This document shows, in pieces, positions 1 to 6,804 of a DNA stretch of 15,491 nucleotides. The DNA comes from JAIVJN01 sp036732565. GTDB lineage: Bacteria; Acidobacteriota; Vicinamibacteria; Vicinamibacterales; UBA2999. Position numbers and translations under genes: made by a program. Where the stretch lies: NCBI GenBank assembly GCA_036732565.1, contig DAINCF010000122.1, forward strand, positions 1-15,491. Direction: 5' to 3'. How positions within the stretch are numbered: the first letter of the stretch is position 1; the number at the start of each line of letters is the position of its first letter. The notes beneath the pieces were generated by a model that saw nothing but the letters and a program-made list of their open reading frames with translations, did no database searches and was not told the origin of the DNA.

Positions 1-1304
1 AGACGAACGAGGCGCTCGCGGGACAGGCGCTTCGGACGCTCGGCGTCGCCGGACGTTGGCTGACGGGCGAGGCAATGGCGGAGCATTCGGCGCATCCCGA
101 CGAACGGATTGAGCGCGATCTCGTCTTTGCAGGACTGATCGGCATCATGGATCCGCCTCGCGCCGAGGCGGGAGACGCGGTCGCGCGCGCAAGACGCGCC
201 GGGATTCGTCCGATCATGATTACTGGCGATCACCCACGCACGGCCAGCGTCATTGCTCGCGAGCTCGGGATCAGCACTGACGGACGCGTGATGACGGGAG
301 CAGAGCTGGAGAAGTTGACGCCGGACGTGCTCTTGTCCACGGTGGCGCACGTTTCCGTCTACGCTCGGGTGAACCCCGAACACAAACTACGCATCGTCGA
401 TGCGCTGAAGCGTTCCGGCGCCGTCGTGGCCATGACAGGAGACGGTGTGAATGACGCGCCGGCGCTGAAAAAAGCCGACATCGGTGTGGCCATGGGCATC
501 ACGGGCACAGACGTCTCGAAGGAGGCGGCCGACATGGTGCTGTCCGACGACAACTTTGCGTCGATCGTCGCGGCGGTCGAGGAAGGTCGCGCGATCTTCG
601 AGAACATCCGCAAGTTCTTGCGCTATCTCCTGTCGTCGAACATCGGCGAGGTCATGACGATGTTCTTTGGTGTGTTGCTGGCCAGACAGATTGGTCTGGA
701 GGGTGGAGGCGGAGCCCTCGTCTTGCCGCTTCTGGCCACGCAGATCCTCTGGATCAACCTCGTGACCGACGGTCCGCCCGCACTTGCGCTCGGTGTCGAT
801 GGAGCCGATGACGCGCTGATGGCGCGTCCGCCACGACCAGTCGGCGAGCGTGTGATTACCGCGACGATGTGGCGCGGGATTGTGTTCGTCGGCGTGATCA
901 TGGCCGCAGGCACCCTGTTCGTGCTCGACGCCTCGCTTCCCGGAGGCTTCGTCGACGGCAGCGGTGACTTGCGCTACGCGCAGACCATGGCATTCACGAC
1001 GTTGATGCTGTTTCAGATCTTCAACGTCTTCAACGCGCGATCGGACGACCGAAGTGCACTCGTTCAGCTGTTCACCAACCGGTGGCTGTGGACGGCAGTG
1101 GCCGGGTCGGTCGTTCTCCAGGTGATGGTAGTCTACGTTCCGTTCCTGCAGAACGCGTTCGGCACGACGCCGCTGAGCGCCCGGGACTGGCTGCTCTGTA
1201 CTGCTGTCGCGAGCTCCGTGTTGTGGCTGCGCGAAGTGGACAAGGCGATCAGGCGCGCGAGCGCAACGTGCTTCTGCGGAGACAGTGTCAGGACAGCGTC
1301 ATGA
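1..1304 (+). CDS. Cation-transporting P-type ATPase (type II, Ca2+-like), C-terminal part, 5' truncated by window
   Basis: The open frame runs from base 3 without a start, so the true start lies upstream; the ATG at 75 is internal. The visible 433 residues are the end of the P domain plus the last membrane helices of an inner-membrane ATP-driven cation pump. Seen: the DPPR segment near 150, TGDHPRTA from 222, the TGDGVNDAP hinge at about 435-461, and then about six hydrophobic helices. In M5 the SSNIGE segment keeps the Asn (639-641) and Glu (648-650), and in M6 NLVTD keeps Asn (756-758), Thr (765-767) and Asp (768-770) that bind Ca2+ in SERCA-type pumps. The M8 position that is Glu in SERCA is Gln here (1014-1016). 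The nucleotide-binding and phosphorylation-Asp domains are outside the window. The stop overlaps the next start (ATGA), implying translational coupling. Calcium is the best substrate guess; Mn2+ or another cation remains possible. Confidence 0.93.
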   Translation, partial: TNEALAGQALRTLGVAGRWLTGEAMAEHSAHPDERIERDLVFAGLIGIMDPPRAEAGDAVARARRAGIRPIMITGDHPRTASVIARELGISTDGRVMTGAELEKLTPDVLLSTVAHVSVYARVNPEHKLRIVDALKRSGAVVAMTGDGVNDAPALKKADIGVAMGITGTDVSKEAADMVLSDDNFASIVAAVEEGRAIFENIRKFLRYLLSSNIGEVMTMFFGVLLARQIGLEGGGGALVLPLLATQILWINLVTDGPPALALGVDGADDALMARPPRPVGERVITATMWRGIVFVGVIMAAGTLFVLDASLPGGFVDGSGDLRYAQTMAFTTLMLFQIFNVFNARSDDRSALVQLFTNRWLWTAVAGSVVLQVMVVYVPFLQNAFGTTPLSARDWLLCTAVASSVLWLREVDKAIRRASATCFCGDSVRTAS

Positions 1305-2227
1305 ACAACGTGCCCACGCTCGTATGTCCGGTGGACTTCTCCGATCATTCCAGCGTGGCGCTGGCGCAGGCGGGAGCCTTGGCGCGGCACTTGCGCGCGC
1401 GGCTGATCGTTGTCACCGTCGTCGAGCCGCTCTTGGTGAATGCGGCGGCAACCTACGACACCAATCTGGTTCGCGACGAGGTGCTCCCGGAACTGCGCGG
1501 CTTCGTTGAGAAAACCTTGGCAGCCGGAGAAGCGGGAATGCCTGCGGCTGAAGCGATGGTCGTCGTGGGCGACCCCGCCGACGAGATCGTCGCGCTGGCG
1601 AGCCGCGAGCGCGCACATTTAATCGTCATCGCCACGCACGGCCTGAGCGGCTACCGCAAGATGCTGCTGGGATCCACGACCGAAAGGGTTCTGCGCCACA
1701 CCCTGGTGCCCGTGCTGGTCACACCACCGCTCGAACAGACCGCTGTGACTACCGACCCGTCGACGCTCAACGTTGGCCCCGTCCTGGCGCCTGTCGACTT
1801 CAAACCCGAGTGCGCAGCTGACCTGCGCGCGGCCGCCGCTCTGGCTCACGCTTTTGGCGTTCCGTTGCTGCTCCTCCACGTCGTCGCCCCGCTCAAGGGG
1901 CTGGAACGTCTGCGCTCACACCTCGATACGCACAACCGCGCCCGGGTTGAACAGGCCGGCGAGCAAATCAGGCGGCTCGTCTCAGAGCTGGGTGCCTCAG
2001 CAGACATCGAAACGGTTGTCGCCGTCGGATCGCCTGCCGAAGAGATCGCCCGAATCGCCGTCGCACGAGGCGTCGGGCTCATCCTCATGGGCCTTCGGCG
2101 TCAGGAGCACATGTTCGGAGCACGGCCAGGGTCGGTCGCCTATCGCGTTCTGGGTTTGTCGCCGGTGAGGGTGCTGGCCCTTCCACCAGGAGAGTGGACC
2201 GCAGCCGAAGGCGAGTCGCGTGCCTGA
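1301..2227 (+). CDS. Universal stress protein, tandem UspA domains
   Basis: The protein has 308 residues with two UspA domains, about 5-142 and 158-296. UspA proteins are cytoplasmic nucleotide-binding stress proteins. The first domain ends in the ATP-loop pattern: ATHG at 111-114, nine residues, then GS at 124-125. The second keeps the final GS (277-278), but the glycine expected in the first half of the loop is Arg (GLRR, 264-267), so nucleotide binding may differ between domains. Each domain opens with a VCPVDFS / LAPVDFK strand-loop. The start at 1301 is chosen because the homology begins there and its ATG shares four bases with the ATPase stop; the frame is open further upstream, but that part only shadows the ATPase. 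Pairing with a cation pump suggests a joint ion-stress or energy-stress response (inference). The last residues are encoded by an 18-nt repeat also found at 3510-3527. Confidence 0.93.
   Translation: MNNVPTLVCPVDFSDHSSVALAQAGALARHLRARLIVVTVVEPLLVNAAATYDTNLVRDEVLPELRGFVEKTLAAGEAGMPAAEAMVVVGDPADEIVALASRERAHLIVIATHGLSGYRKMLLGSTTERVLRHTLVPVLVTPPLEQTAVTTDPSTLNVGPVLAPVDFKPECAADLRAAAALAHAFGVPLLLLHVVAPLKGLERLRSHLDTHNRARVEQAGEQIRRLVSELGASADIETVVAVGSPAEEIARIAVARGVGLILMGLRRQEHMFGARPGSVAYRVLGLSPVRVLALPPGEWTAAEGESRA
2203..2220 (+). repeat. REP-like 18-nt repeat, copy 1 (half hairpin)
   Basis: The sequence AGCCGAAGGCGAGTCGCG is identical to 3510-3527. Here it forms the 3' end of the universal stress protein frame, just before its stop. 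The left arm of the hairpin seen in the second copy is not complete here. Confidence 0.6.
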
Positions 2228-2354
2228 AGACCACTCTCGCTAGCCAATTCGAGCGGAGCTCCAGCTGGCCCCGAGGTGACGGAGGCTCTCCAATACGACT
2301 GTCGTTGTCTGTCGGCCTCGACCATCTGGCGAGCGGTGTCCGCCGCTGTCTCAT

Positions 2355-2765
2355 CTAGTCTTCACGGTCCGGGCGGAGCGTCGCTAGCATCTGTTCATCA
2401 TCTCTAAGTTGTGCGACCAAATATGCCGCGAGCTCGCGCTCGAGGTCGACGAACTGTCGAAACGCCGCCATCTGGCCGTTCGGAGCCATCATCACTTCCA
2501 AGTCGTGCTCGGCCATGGGCAGGTCGCGGCACGATCGCATCTGTGCCGCCAACGCCGCGAGATCGGCGGCCACGGCGCGGTGGCGGCGCACCAAATCCAC
2601 ATAGGCCTCCTGCTCGCGGCGGCCGTTGGGGTCGTTGCCGTCCAGCGCACGGGTATGGCGCTCGAGCACGTCGGCGCGGGCTGCGAGCAGCCGGCCGAAT
2701 TGGTCGGGCAAACCGGCGCCGGCAGCGAGGCCTTTGCCGCACGTGGATTCTTCACCGTGGTCCAT
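2355..2765 (-). CDS. Hypothetical small helical protein
   Basis: A 136-residue protein that I do not recognise. It is rich in Ala, Leu, Arg, Asp and Glu, with no signal peptide and no membrane segment, and reads as mostly alpha-helical: a charged segment around residues 22-80, then a MAEHDLEVMMAPNG stretch and a second helix ending ELAAYLVAQLRDDEQM. It contains only two Cys. The best evidence for a real gene is the ribosome binding site AAGGAGA (2769-2775, complement), three bases before the ATG at 2763-2765. It converges on the universal stress protein gene with about 127 bases between the stops and shows no partner gene. A cytoplasmic role is likely; nothing in the sequence supports a specific function. 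Confidence 0.7.
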   Translation of the reverse strand: MDHGEESTCGKGLAAGAGLPDQFGRLLAARADVLERHTRALDGNDPNGRREQEAYVDLVRRHRAVAADLAALAAQMRSCRDLPMAEHDLEVMMAPNGQMAAFRQFVDLERELAAYLVAQLRDDEQMLATLRPDRED

Positions 2766-3064
2766 AGTTCTCCTTGGCCCGAGCGTACTCGGTTTCGAAG
2801 GCTCCTTGACGAGGCGCCTTGACCAGCTGGAATCTGAGCCTTGTGAGTCAACAGGTATCAGCTCCAGACTTCGCCGAAGAGATCACTGCGACGATCGTGT
2901 CCTGAGCCTTCCCGTCCCAATTCCGCAGTCTCAGCGCAACTGCCGTCAAACTGTCGTATCGTCGTCGACCCGCGGCCCGATGCCGTAGCGGTTTCCGCGA
3001 GGGTGCTCGAAGGTAGGGGCTCGACTACGTTGTTGAAGGTGTTCATGAAATCAATCTCGACGCC

Positions 3065-3694
3065 GTGCTCAAGGCGCGAAAGCAAAAGGCCCGGTCTCAG
3101 GAAGAACTCGCGACCGCATCCGGGCTGAATCTCCGTACGATTCAACGGATCGAAAGCGAGGGCGCCGCATCGTTGCAGTCGACGAAGGCGCTGGCGTCGG
3201 CATTGGATCTCGACATCCACGACCTCGACCAAGAGGAGAACCATATGCGTACCACGTGGGAGTATCGCGTTATCGAGACCAAGGATCGGGCATCGCTGCA
3301 AACCGAGCTGACCACCGCCGGCAGCGAGGGTTGGGAGCTCGTGTCGTCCACGGCGATGTTCAACACGCTCATGACCAGGATCGTCTACACCCGGTTCCTG
3401 AAGCGTCCGGTGTCCTACTTGCAGACCGGGACGCCCGCAGCGGTGCCCCCCGGACTACCAAGGGCGAGTTGCGGCGTGGCTGAGACGTGGGATGAACGCG
3501 CTCGCGACGAGCCGAAGGCGAGTCGCGGAGAGAGTGGGATTCTAATTGGTCGCATTCGGAATGCCGCGCACATCGGCCCAGAATCCCGTAAGCCGCGCGT
3601 TCGCATGGCTTTAAGCGCTGCTGCGGCCTGCCGGCGCCTGCCGAACCCTGCGGCCGTTCGCAGGCGTTTGCGAGCCGGATGTCACCCGAAATGA
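3065..3694 (+). CDS. XRE-type HTH domain joined to DUF4177-like domain; start and C-terminal tail doubtful
   Basis: Residues 1-55 form a Cro/C1-type helix-turn-helix (SQEELATASGLNLRTIQRIE at 11-30). Residues 61-116 match the small DUF4177 type (TWEYRV..., GSEGWELVSS, FLKRPV). The listed GTG start has no ribosome binding site. The frame is open back to a stop at 3014, and its upstream codons read INLDAV, the usual start of such HTH domains. An ATG at 3045 lies one frame off, behind a GAAGGTG, so one extra A in the AAA run would give the expected MKINLDAVLK start. An internal ATG at 3245 in the same frame follows a strong AGGAG with six-base spacing, so the DUF4177 domain could also be made alone. 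After KRPV (about 3412) the remaining ~94 residues are low-quality Arg/Pro/Ala sequence that runs through a repeat hairpin and the putative attachment site. The natural stop has probably been lost, or the tail is not functional. Confidence 0.6.
   Translation: MLKARKQKARSQEELATASGLNLRTIQRIESEGAASLQSTKALASALDLDIHDLDQEENHMRTTWEYRVIETKDRASLQTELTTAGSEGWELVSSTAMFNTLMTRIVYTRFLKRPVSYLQTGTPAAVPPGLPRASCGVAETWDERARDEPKASRGESGILIGRIRNAAHIGPESRKPRVRMALSAAAACRRLPNPAAVRRRLRAGCHPK
3234..3247 (+). promoter_or_regulatory. Internal ribosome binding site and ATG before the DUF4177-like domain
   Basis: AGGAG at 3234-3238, a six-base spacer and ATG at 3245-3247 lie in frame inside the HTH-DUF4177 reading frame, exactly at the domain boundary. 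This is the best ribosome binding site in the region and favours separate translation of the DUF4177-like domain. Confidence 0.5.
3503..3542 (+). repeat. REP-like hairpin (copy 2) abutting the tRNA-Ser 3'-end repeat
   Basis: Positions 3503-3527 form a hairpin: CGCGAC pairs with GTCGCG, an inner GCC pairs with GGC across a GAA loop, with GA/GA mismatches between the stems. Its right side (3510-3527) is identical over 18 bases to 2203-2220. It overlaps by three bases the 18-bp copy of the tRNA-Ser 3' end at 3525-3542. A looser relative (GAGCC, three bases, GGCGAG) lies at 3821-3834. Confidence 0.55.
3525..3542 (+). repeat. Putative attachment-site repeat (distal copy of the tRNA-Ser 3' end)
   Basis: GCGGAGAGAGTGGGATTC is identical to 6491-6508 and in the same orientation. 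There it is the complement of the tRNA-Ser 3' end: T-loop end, T-stem, acceptor strand, discriminator G and first C of CCA. One mismatch later, two further bases match. A copied tRNA 3' end at the far edge of an integrase-bearing segment is the usual footprint of tRNA-directed integration. Confidence 0.55.
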
Positions 3695-3957
3695 CGCGTA
3701 GCGCGGACGGCCCGGGCGAAAACCCGGAAGCCTGTCTCAGCGAAGCCCTCCGCAGAGTTCCCGCCCGTTCGCCAGTTTCGCATACCTACGTGACCGGAAG
3801 AGGCATGCCTCGCAGCTTTCGAGCCTCAGGCGAGGCGAGGCCTTAACCCGGGTGGGTCCGGAGCCGCCGTGCGCTGTTCGAATACCGGAGCTCGTGCGGA
3901 TCGAGTTGGTTGGGCCCGGTCCGGTCCGCTCCGCTCCTCTTCGGACGGCGATTCTAA
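3543..3957. other. Gap without a convincing gene
   Basis: The only forward frame here is the doubtful tail of the HTH-DUF4177 gene, ending at 3694. Two small hairpins are visible: CCGGG/CCCGG at 3712-3716 and 3723-3727, and GCCTC/GAGGC at 3823-3827 and 3832-3836. Neither is followed by a T-run on either strand. The second may help end transcription of the membrane-protein gene on the minus strand, but that is weakly supported. Confidence 0.4.
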
Positions 3958-5631
3958 CTAAGGCTGATACGTTCGGTCCTGACTTACTCGTTGTGGGCGT
4001 ATCCTCAGCAGCACCGTCGAACCGTTCCTCGCAACGACCTCGAAGTCGGCTGACTGCTGCGCGCGCGCCAGCACATCGGGCCCGCGCTCGCCATAGCGAT
4101 CGCCGTGAAGGATGACGTGCGTAATTCCGTACAGGCGCAGAGCGGCGGCGGCTGACGAGGACGGGAACACCTGCGTCACCTCGGCCAGCGCCAGATACTC
4201 GGGCGGGGCCCATCGGCCGTATCCATTGGCGAGCGGCAGGAAGTCCGCCGTAGTCGAGTACAGGAGGTAGTCGGTCTCGAAGAACCACCCGGGCTGCGCC
4301 GCGTACATAGGCAGTGCCAGGGCAGCGCGGGCGCCGTCGGCCCGGGCCAATGCGTACTCTACCGGCATCGCCTCTGGCCGGGGCTTCCCGGCAGGAAAGT
4401 CGACCACAAACCGCTCCGCCGACATCACAACTGTGATGACGATGATCGCTGCCGGCGCCGCGCGCGGCATCAGGCGGCGAAGCCCGACGAGGCCAAACGC
4501 CGCAAGCACGCTCATGGCGAAGGCGACGAGCAGCGCAAAGCGCGCACTCGAGCGAAGCCCTCGAAACCCAGGCAGACTGGACAGCAGGTCGAACGGCGCC
4601 AACCCTGTCGCCGATGGACCGAACGAGAGCCCGGCGGCGATCAGGAGTGCCGCAAGTATGAAACGCGTGCGCGTACGGCGCTCTCGCTGGTGCGATCGCA
4701 GGCCGGCGACCAATCCCGCGGCCGCAAGGCCGATCGTTGTCCACCCGAGGAACACCGAGCGTTCACCCCATATGCTGCGAGGCGTCGCTAGCCCATGTTG
4801 AACGAGCCATCGTCCGACGACGGTGTGTCCTGGCGGCACCACATATGAGGACGGGTCCGTTGCCAATCCAGCCGCCTCGCCAGGTTCATTGACGCGATTG
4901 AAGTAAGGCGCCCCGAAAGGTAGCAAGAGCGCCGCGCCCAGCGCGAGGCCGGCGATCGCCTGTGGCACGCGAGCGCCCAAGTCACGGAAATGCGCCGCAG
5001 CCACAAGCGGAATCGCGCGCAGCACAACGAGCACACCGAGGAGCACTGCGAGATACCACGACGTGAGCGCGGTCAGAAGGCACGCGGCCCACAACCCCGC
5101 AAGGCGCATCCACGTCGGCCGTTCCCACCAGCGTTCGAGTAGCAGGACGGCCAGCGGAAGGCCGGCGGCCCACGTCAGGCCGAGGTGGGAGTTGTGCAAC
5201 ATGATAAAAAACGAGAGGCCGAAGGATAGCCCTCCCGCCAGGGACGCCAGCCAGTCGTTCGTCCAGGACAGCAAGAGCAGGAACGCACTGAACGAGGTGA
5301 CAGCCGGTCCGAGGAGTTGCAGTACGTTGAACACGAGCACAGCGTTGCCGCTGGCGATCCAAAGGGGCGCGCCGAGGACGCCAAGCGCGAAGAAGTGATC
5401 TGTGGACGCCAACGCGGCCTGCGTTGGATAGAACATATTGGCGTCGAACACTGGCAGCGCGTTCATGAGAGCGTGCGCGGTCCACGCAAGAACCCAAGCT
5501 TGGAGCCGGCCGTCGCCCGTGTTCAGGGCGCTACCGATGTGGGCGGGGCTTGTGAACGGAGAGAGCATGATCACGGAGGCTGCCAGGCTGGAGATGGCGG
5601 CCGCGGCTGCGGAAATTGGAGTCTGAGTCAT
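3958..5631 (-). CDS. Polytopic membrane protein, GT-C/YfhO-like putative glycosyltransferase
   Basis: The protein has 557 residues. It starts with a hydrophobic segment (about 8-28), followed by a loop with GDGRLQAWVLAW (39-50), FDANMFYP (62-69) and LASTDHF (74-80). Roughly ten further membrane helices run to about residue 410, and a soluble C-terminal part of about 150 residues faces one side of the membrane. The acidic GD motif in the first loop followed by W-rich sequence is typical of GT-C-fold enzymes, which move sugars from polyprenyl-phosphate donors; catalytic function here is inferred from this pattern only. The C-terminal part (LYGITHVILHGDRYGE) resembles the end domain of the same large uncharacterised families. 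No strong ribosome binding site precedes the ATG at 5629-5631. It is the only intact gene between the two tRNA-Ser repeats and so would be the island's cargo. Confidence 0.8.
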   Translation of the reverse strand: MTQTPISAAAAAISSLAASVIMLSPFTSPAHIGSALNTGDGRLQAWVLAWTAHALMNALPVFDANMFYPTQAALASTDHFFALGVLGAPLWIASGNAVLVFNVLQLLGPAVTSFSAFLLLLSWTNDWLASLAGGLSFGLSFFIMLHNSHLGLTWAAGLPLAVLLLERWWERPTWMRLAGLWAACLLTALTSWYLAVLLGVLVVLRAIPLVAAAHFRDLGARVPQAIAGLALGAALLLPFGAPYFNRVNEPGEAAGLATDPSSYVVPPGHTVVGRWLVQHGLATPRSIWGERSVFLGWTTIGLAAAGLVAGLRSHQRERRTRTRFILAALLIAAGLSFGPSATGLAPFDLLSSLPGFRGLRSSARFALLVAFAMSVLAAFGLVGLRRLMPRAAPAAIIVITVVMSAERFVVDFPAGKPRPEAMPVEYALARADGARAALALPMYAAQPGWFFETDYLLYSTTADFLPLANGYGRWAPPEYLALAEVTQVFPSSSAAAALRLYGITHVILHGDRYGERGPDVLARAQQSADFEVVARNGSTVLLRIRPQRVSQDRTYQP

Positions 5632-5758
5632 GCGAAGCGGTACGATTCGAAGGTTATGCCATCACGATGGCGTACTCAATCAAGCAACGGCGTGTGTGCT
5701 CTTGCGTCATTCTCCCAAGTTCGTGTTTTCATGTCGGTCCTCGTTGTTAGAGTCGGTC

Positions 5759-6455
5759 ATGCCTGCCAACGCCGCGCCTGCGGCGGTTCTTGAATTCCCA
5801 CCACGCGTAGAACTGGGGCGCCTTGTGTTTGAGGCCCCATGACCTCGGAGGAGCTGAGGCGGTTCTTCTCGACTTGCGACGACCACCTCCGCAGGCTCTA
5901 CATGGCGATCCTGCTCACTGGCATGCGCAAGGGCGAGGCGGAGTACCTGACCTGGGAGGACTAAAGCTTCGATCTCGGGGTGATCTTCATCCGAGAGAAG
6001 CCGGAGCTGGACTGGAGCCCCAAGACCGACGAGCGGCTGATCCGATCTCGCCGATGGTGCACAGCATACTCGCCGTCCAGCATCCGTGCCGCCGGTCAGA
6101 CAAGTTCGTGTTCGCCAACGAGGCGGGCAACCGCGAGACGCACATGCTGGAGAAGCTCAAGGTCGTGTGCAAGAAGGTCGGCGTGAAGAACTCGACGGTG
6201 CACGCGCTCAGGCACAGCTTCGGCGCTCACCTGCGCATGAAGGGGGTGAGCATCAAGGACATCGCCGACCTGATGGGCCACGGCGACATGGCGACGACAC
6301 AGATCTACGCGAAGGTCGAGCAGGAGCGCCTGCGCGAGATGATCACCAGGCTTTCGCCACGGTCGACCACGCGAAGGCCCTCGAATCCGGCGGAATGTCG
6401 CCGGAAAATGTCACCTAAACAAAAATCACGAAAGGAGGAAGCAGCAAGCTACTGA
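5759..6455 (+). pseudogene. Degenerate tyrosine recombinase (phage-type integrase)
   Basis: The pieces of one integrase catalytic domain lie in three frames. A short piece from 5759 (LEFPPRVELGRLVF) resembles the linker before the catalytic domain. The frame from ATG 5839 reads TSEELRRFF, then LLTGMRKGEAEYLTWED with the first catalytic Arg, is cut by TAA at 5962-5964, and continues as FDLGVIFIREK to about 6043. A one-base loss near 6043-6046 (CTGATCCGATC, where CTGATCCCGATC would read LIPIS) moves the rest to another frame: HALRH (His 6201, Arg 6210), LMGHGDM with the second His, and IYAKV with the nucleophile Tyr at 6306-6308. All the catalytic residues I can place (Arg, HxxR, His, Tyr) are still encoded, but not in one frame, and the N-terminal arm-binding domain is absent. 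It lies about 35-70 bp from the tRNA-Ser 3' end, whose integrase it presumably was. Decay is the plain reading; sequencing error would have to account for several lesions. Confidence 0.85.
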
Positions 6456-6488
6456 AGAATCGCGGGTTGCGGAAACCGTTTGCGAGGA

Positions 6489-6578
6489 TGGCGGAGAGAG
6501 TGGGATTCGAACCCACGGTAGAGTTTCCCCTACACACGCTTTCCAAGCGTGCTCCTTCAACCACTCGGACATCTCTCC
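6489..6578 (-). tRNA. tRNA-Ser(GGA)
   Basis: The reverse complement folds fully. The acceptor GGAGAGA (6578-6572) pairs with TCTCTCC (6499-6493). The D-arm contains AGTGGTTGAA, and the anticodon stem CACGC/GCGTG encloses the loop TTGGAAA with anticodon GGA. The long class-II variable arm has a GTAG/CTAC stem, and the T-arm is GTGGG-TTCGAAT-CCCAC. Discriminator G (6492) is followed by an encoded CCA (6491-6489). The long variable arm and the anticodon fix the identity as serine. Its last 18 bases before the final CA are repeated at 3525-3542, and part of its D and anticodon arms is repeated at 12838-12865. Confidence 0.97.
6491..6508 (+). repeat. Putative attachment-site repeat inside the tRNA-Ser 3' end
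   Basis: This is the partner of the identical 18 bases at 3525-3542. It covers the tRNA 3' end from the T-loop to the first C of CCA, so recombination here would restore an intact tRNA. Confidence 0.55.
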
Positions 6579-6595
6579 GTGTCTTTCGAATCAGC

Positions 6596-6624
6596 AGTTT
6601 ACAGGCTCGTGGCTGAGCCGGCAA
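6596..6624 (-). promoter_or_regulatory. Possible sigma70 promoter of tRNA-Ser
   Basis: On the minus strand TTGCCG (6624-6619) and TAAACT (6601-6596) are 17 bases apart, each matching four of six consensus bases. The implied start lies about ten bases before the mature tRNA end at 6578. Just upstream, ATTGTGATA occurs twice (6631-6639, 6643-6651), flanked by two copies of ACCCGAAT (6625-6632, 6653-6660). Confidence 0.4.
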
Positions 6625-6804
6625 ACCCGAATTGTGATACCGATTGTGATAGACCCGAATGTGCCGCGATCACTTACATGGATTCGGCCTGCTCGGCGAC
6701 CCCAAGCCTCCGGAGCGCAACCGTCCGACTCCGGCTTTCCAGTATAGAACGCAGCGGGGCATCCGGTTCGGTTGAAACCTCTGAGCCTCACGCGATCGAC
6801 GACT

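Larger units (their letters stand above)
3525..6508. mobile_element. Probable decayed integrative island at tRNA-Ser(GGA)
   Basis: The segment lies between two direct 18-bp copies of the tRNA-Ser 3' end. It carries a degenerate tyrosine recombinase about 70 bp from the intact tRNA's 3' end, and one cargo gene, a GT-C-like membrane protein. The order tRNA, integrase, cargo, distal repeat is the classical arrangement. The integrase is broken by a stop codon and at least one frameshift, so the element is not expected to move by itself. It is only about 3 kb long, so most of any original cargo may have been lost. The island reading rests on the repeat and the order, not on composition. Confidence 0.5.

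Noticed and set aside
3712..3727. CCGGG/CCCGG hairpin as a terminator
   Set aside because: Short stem with no T-run on either side; too weak to call.
3910..3945. Short GGTCC/GCTCC tandem stretch
   Set aside because: Only two copies of each five-base unit; compatible with chance in GC-rich DNA.
3737..4744. 335-residue minus-strand frame overlapping the membrane protein
   Set aside because: Arg/Ala-rich sequence in another frame of a gene with clear membrane helices and motifs; a shadow.
6430..6439. GAAAGGAGGA, a near-perfect ribosome binding site
   Set aside because: No start codon with an open frame follows within range; at most a leftover from the lost end of the island.
6415..6624. 69-residue minus-strand frame across the tRNA
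   Set aside because: It is read directly through the tRNA-Ser gene; such frames are a familiar artefact.
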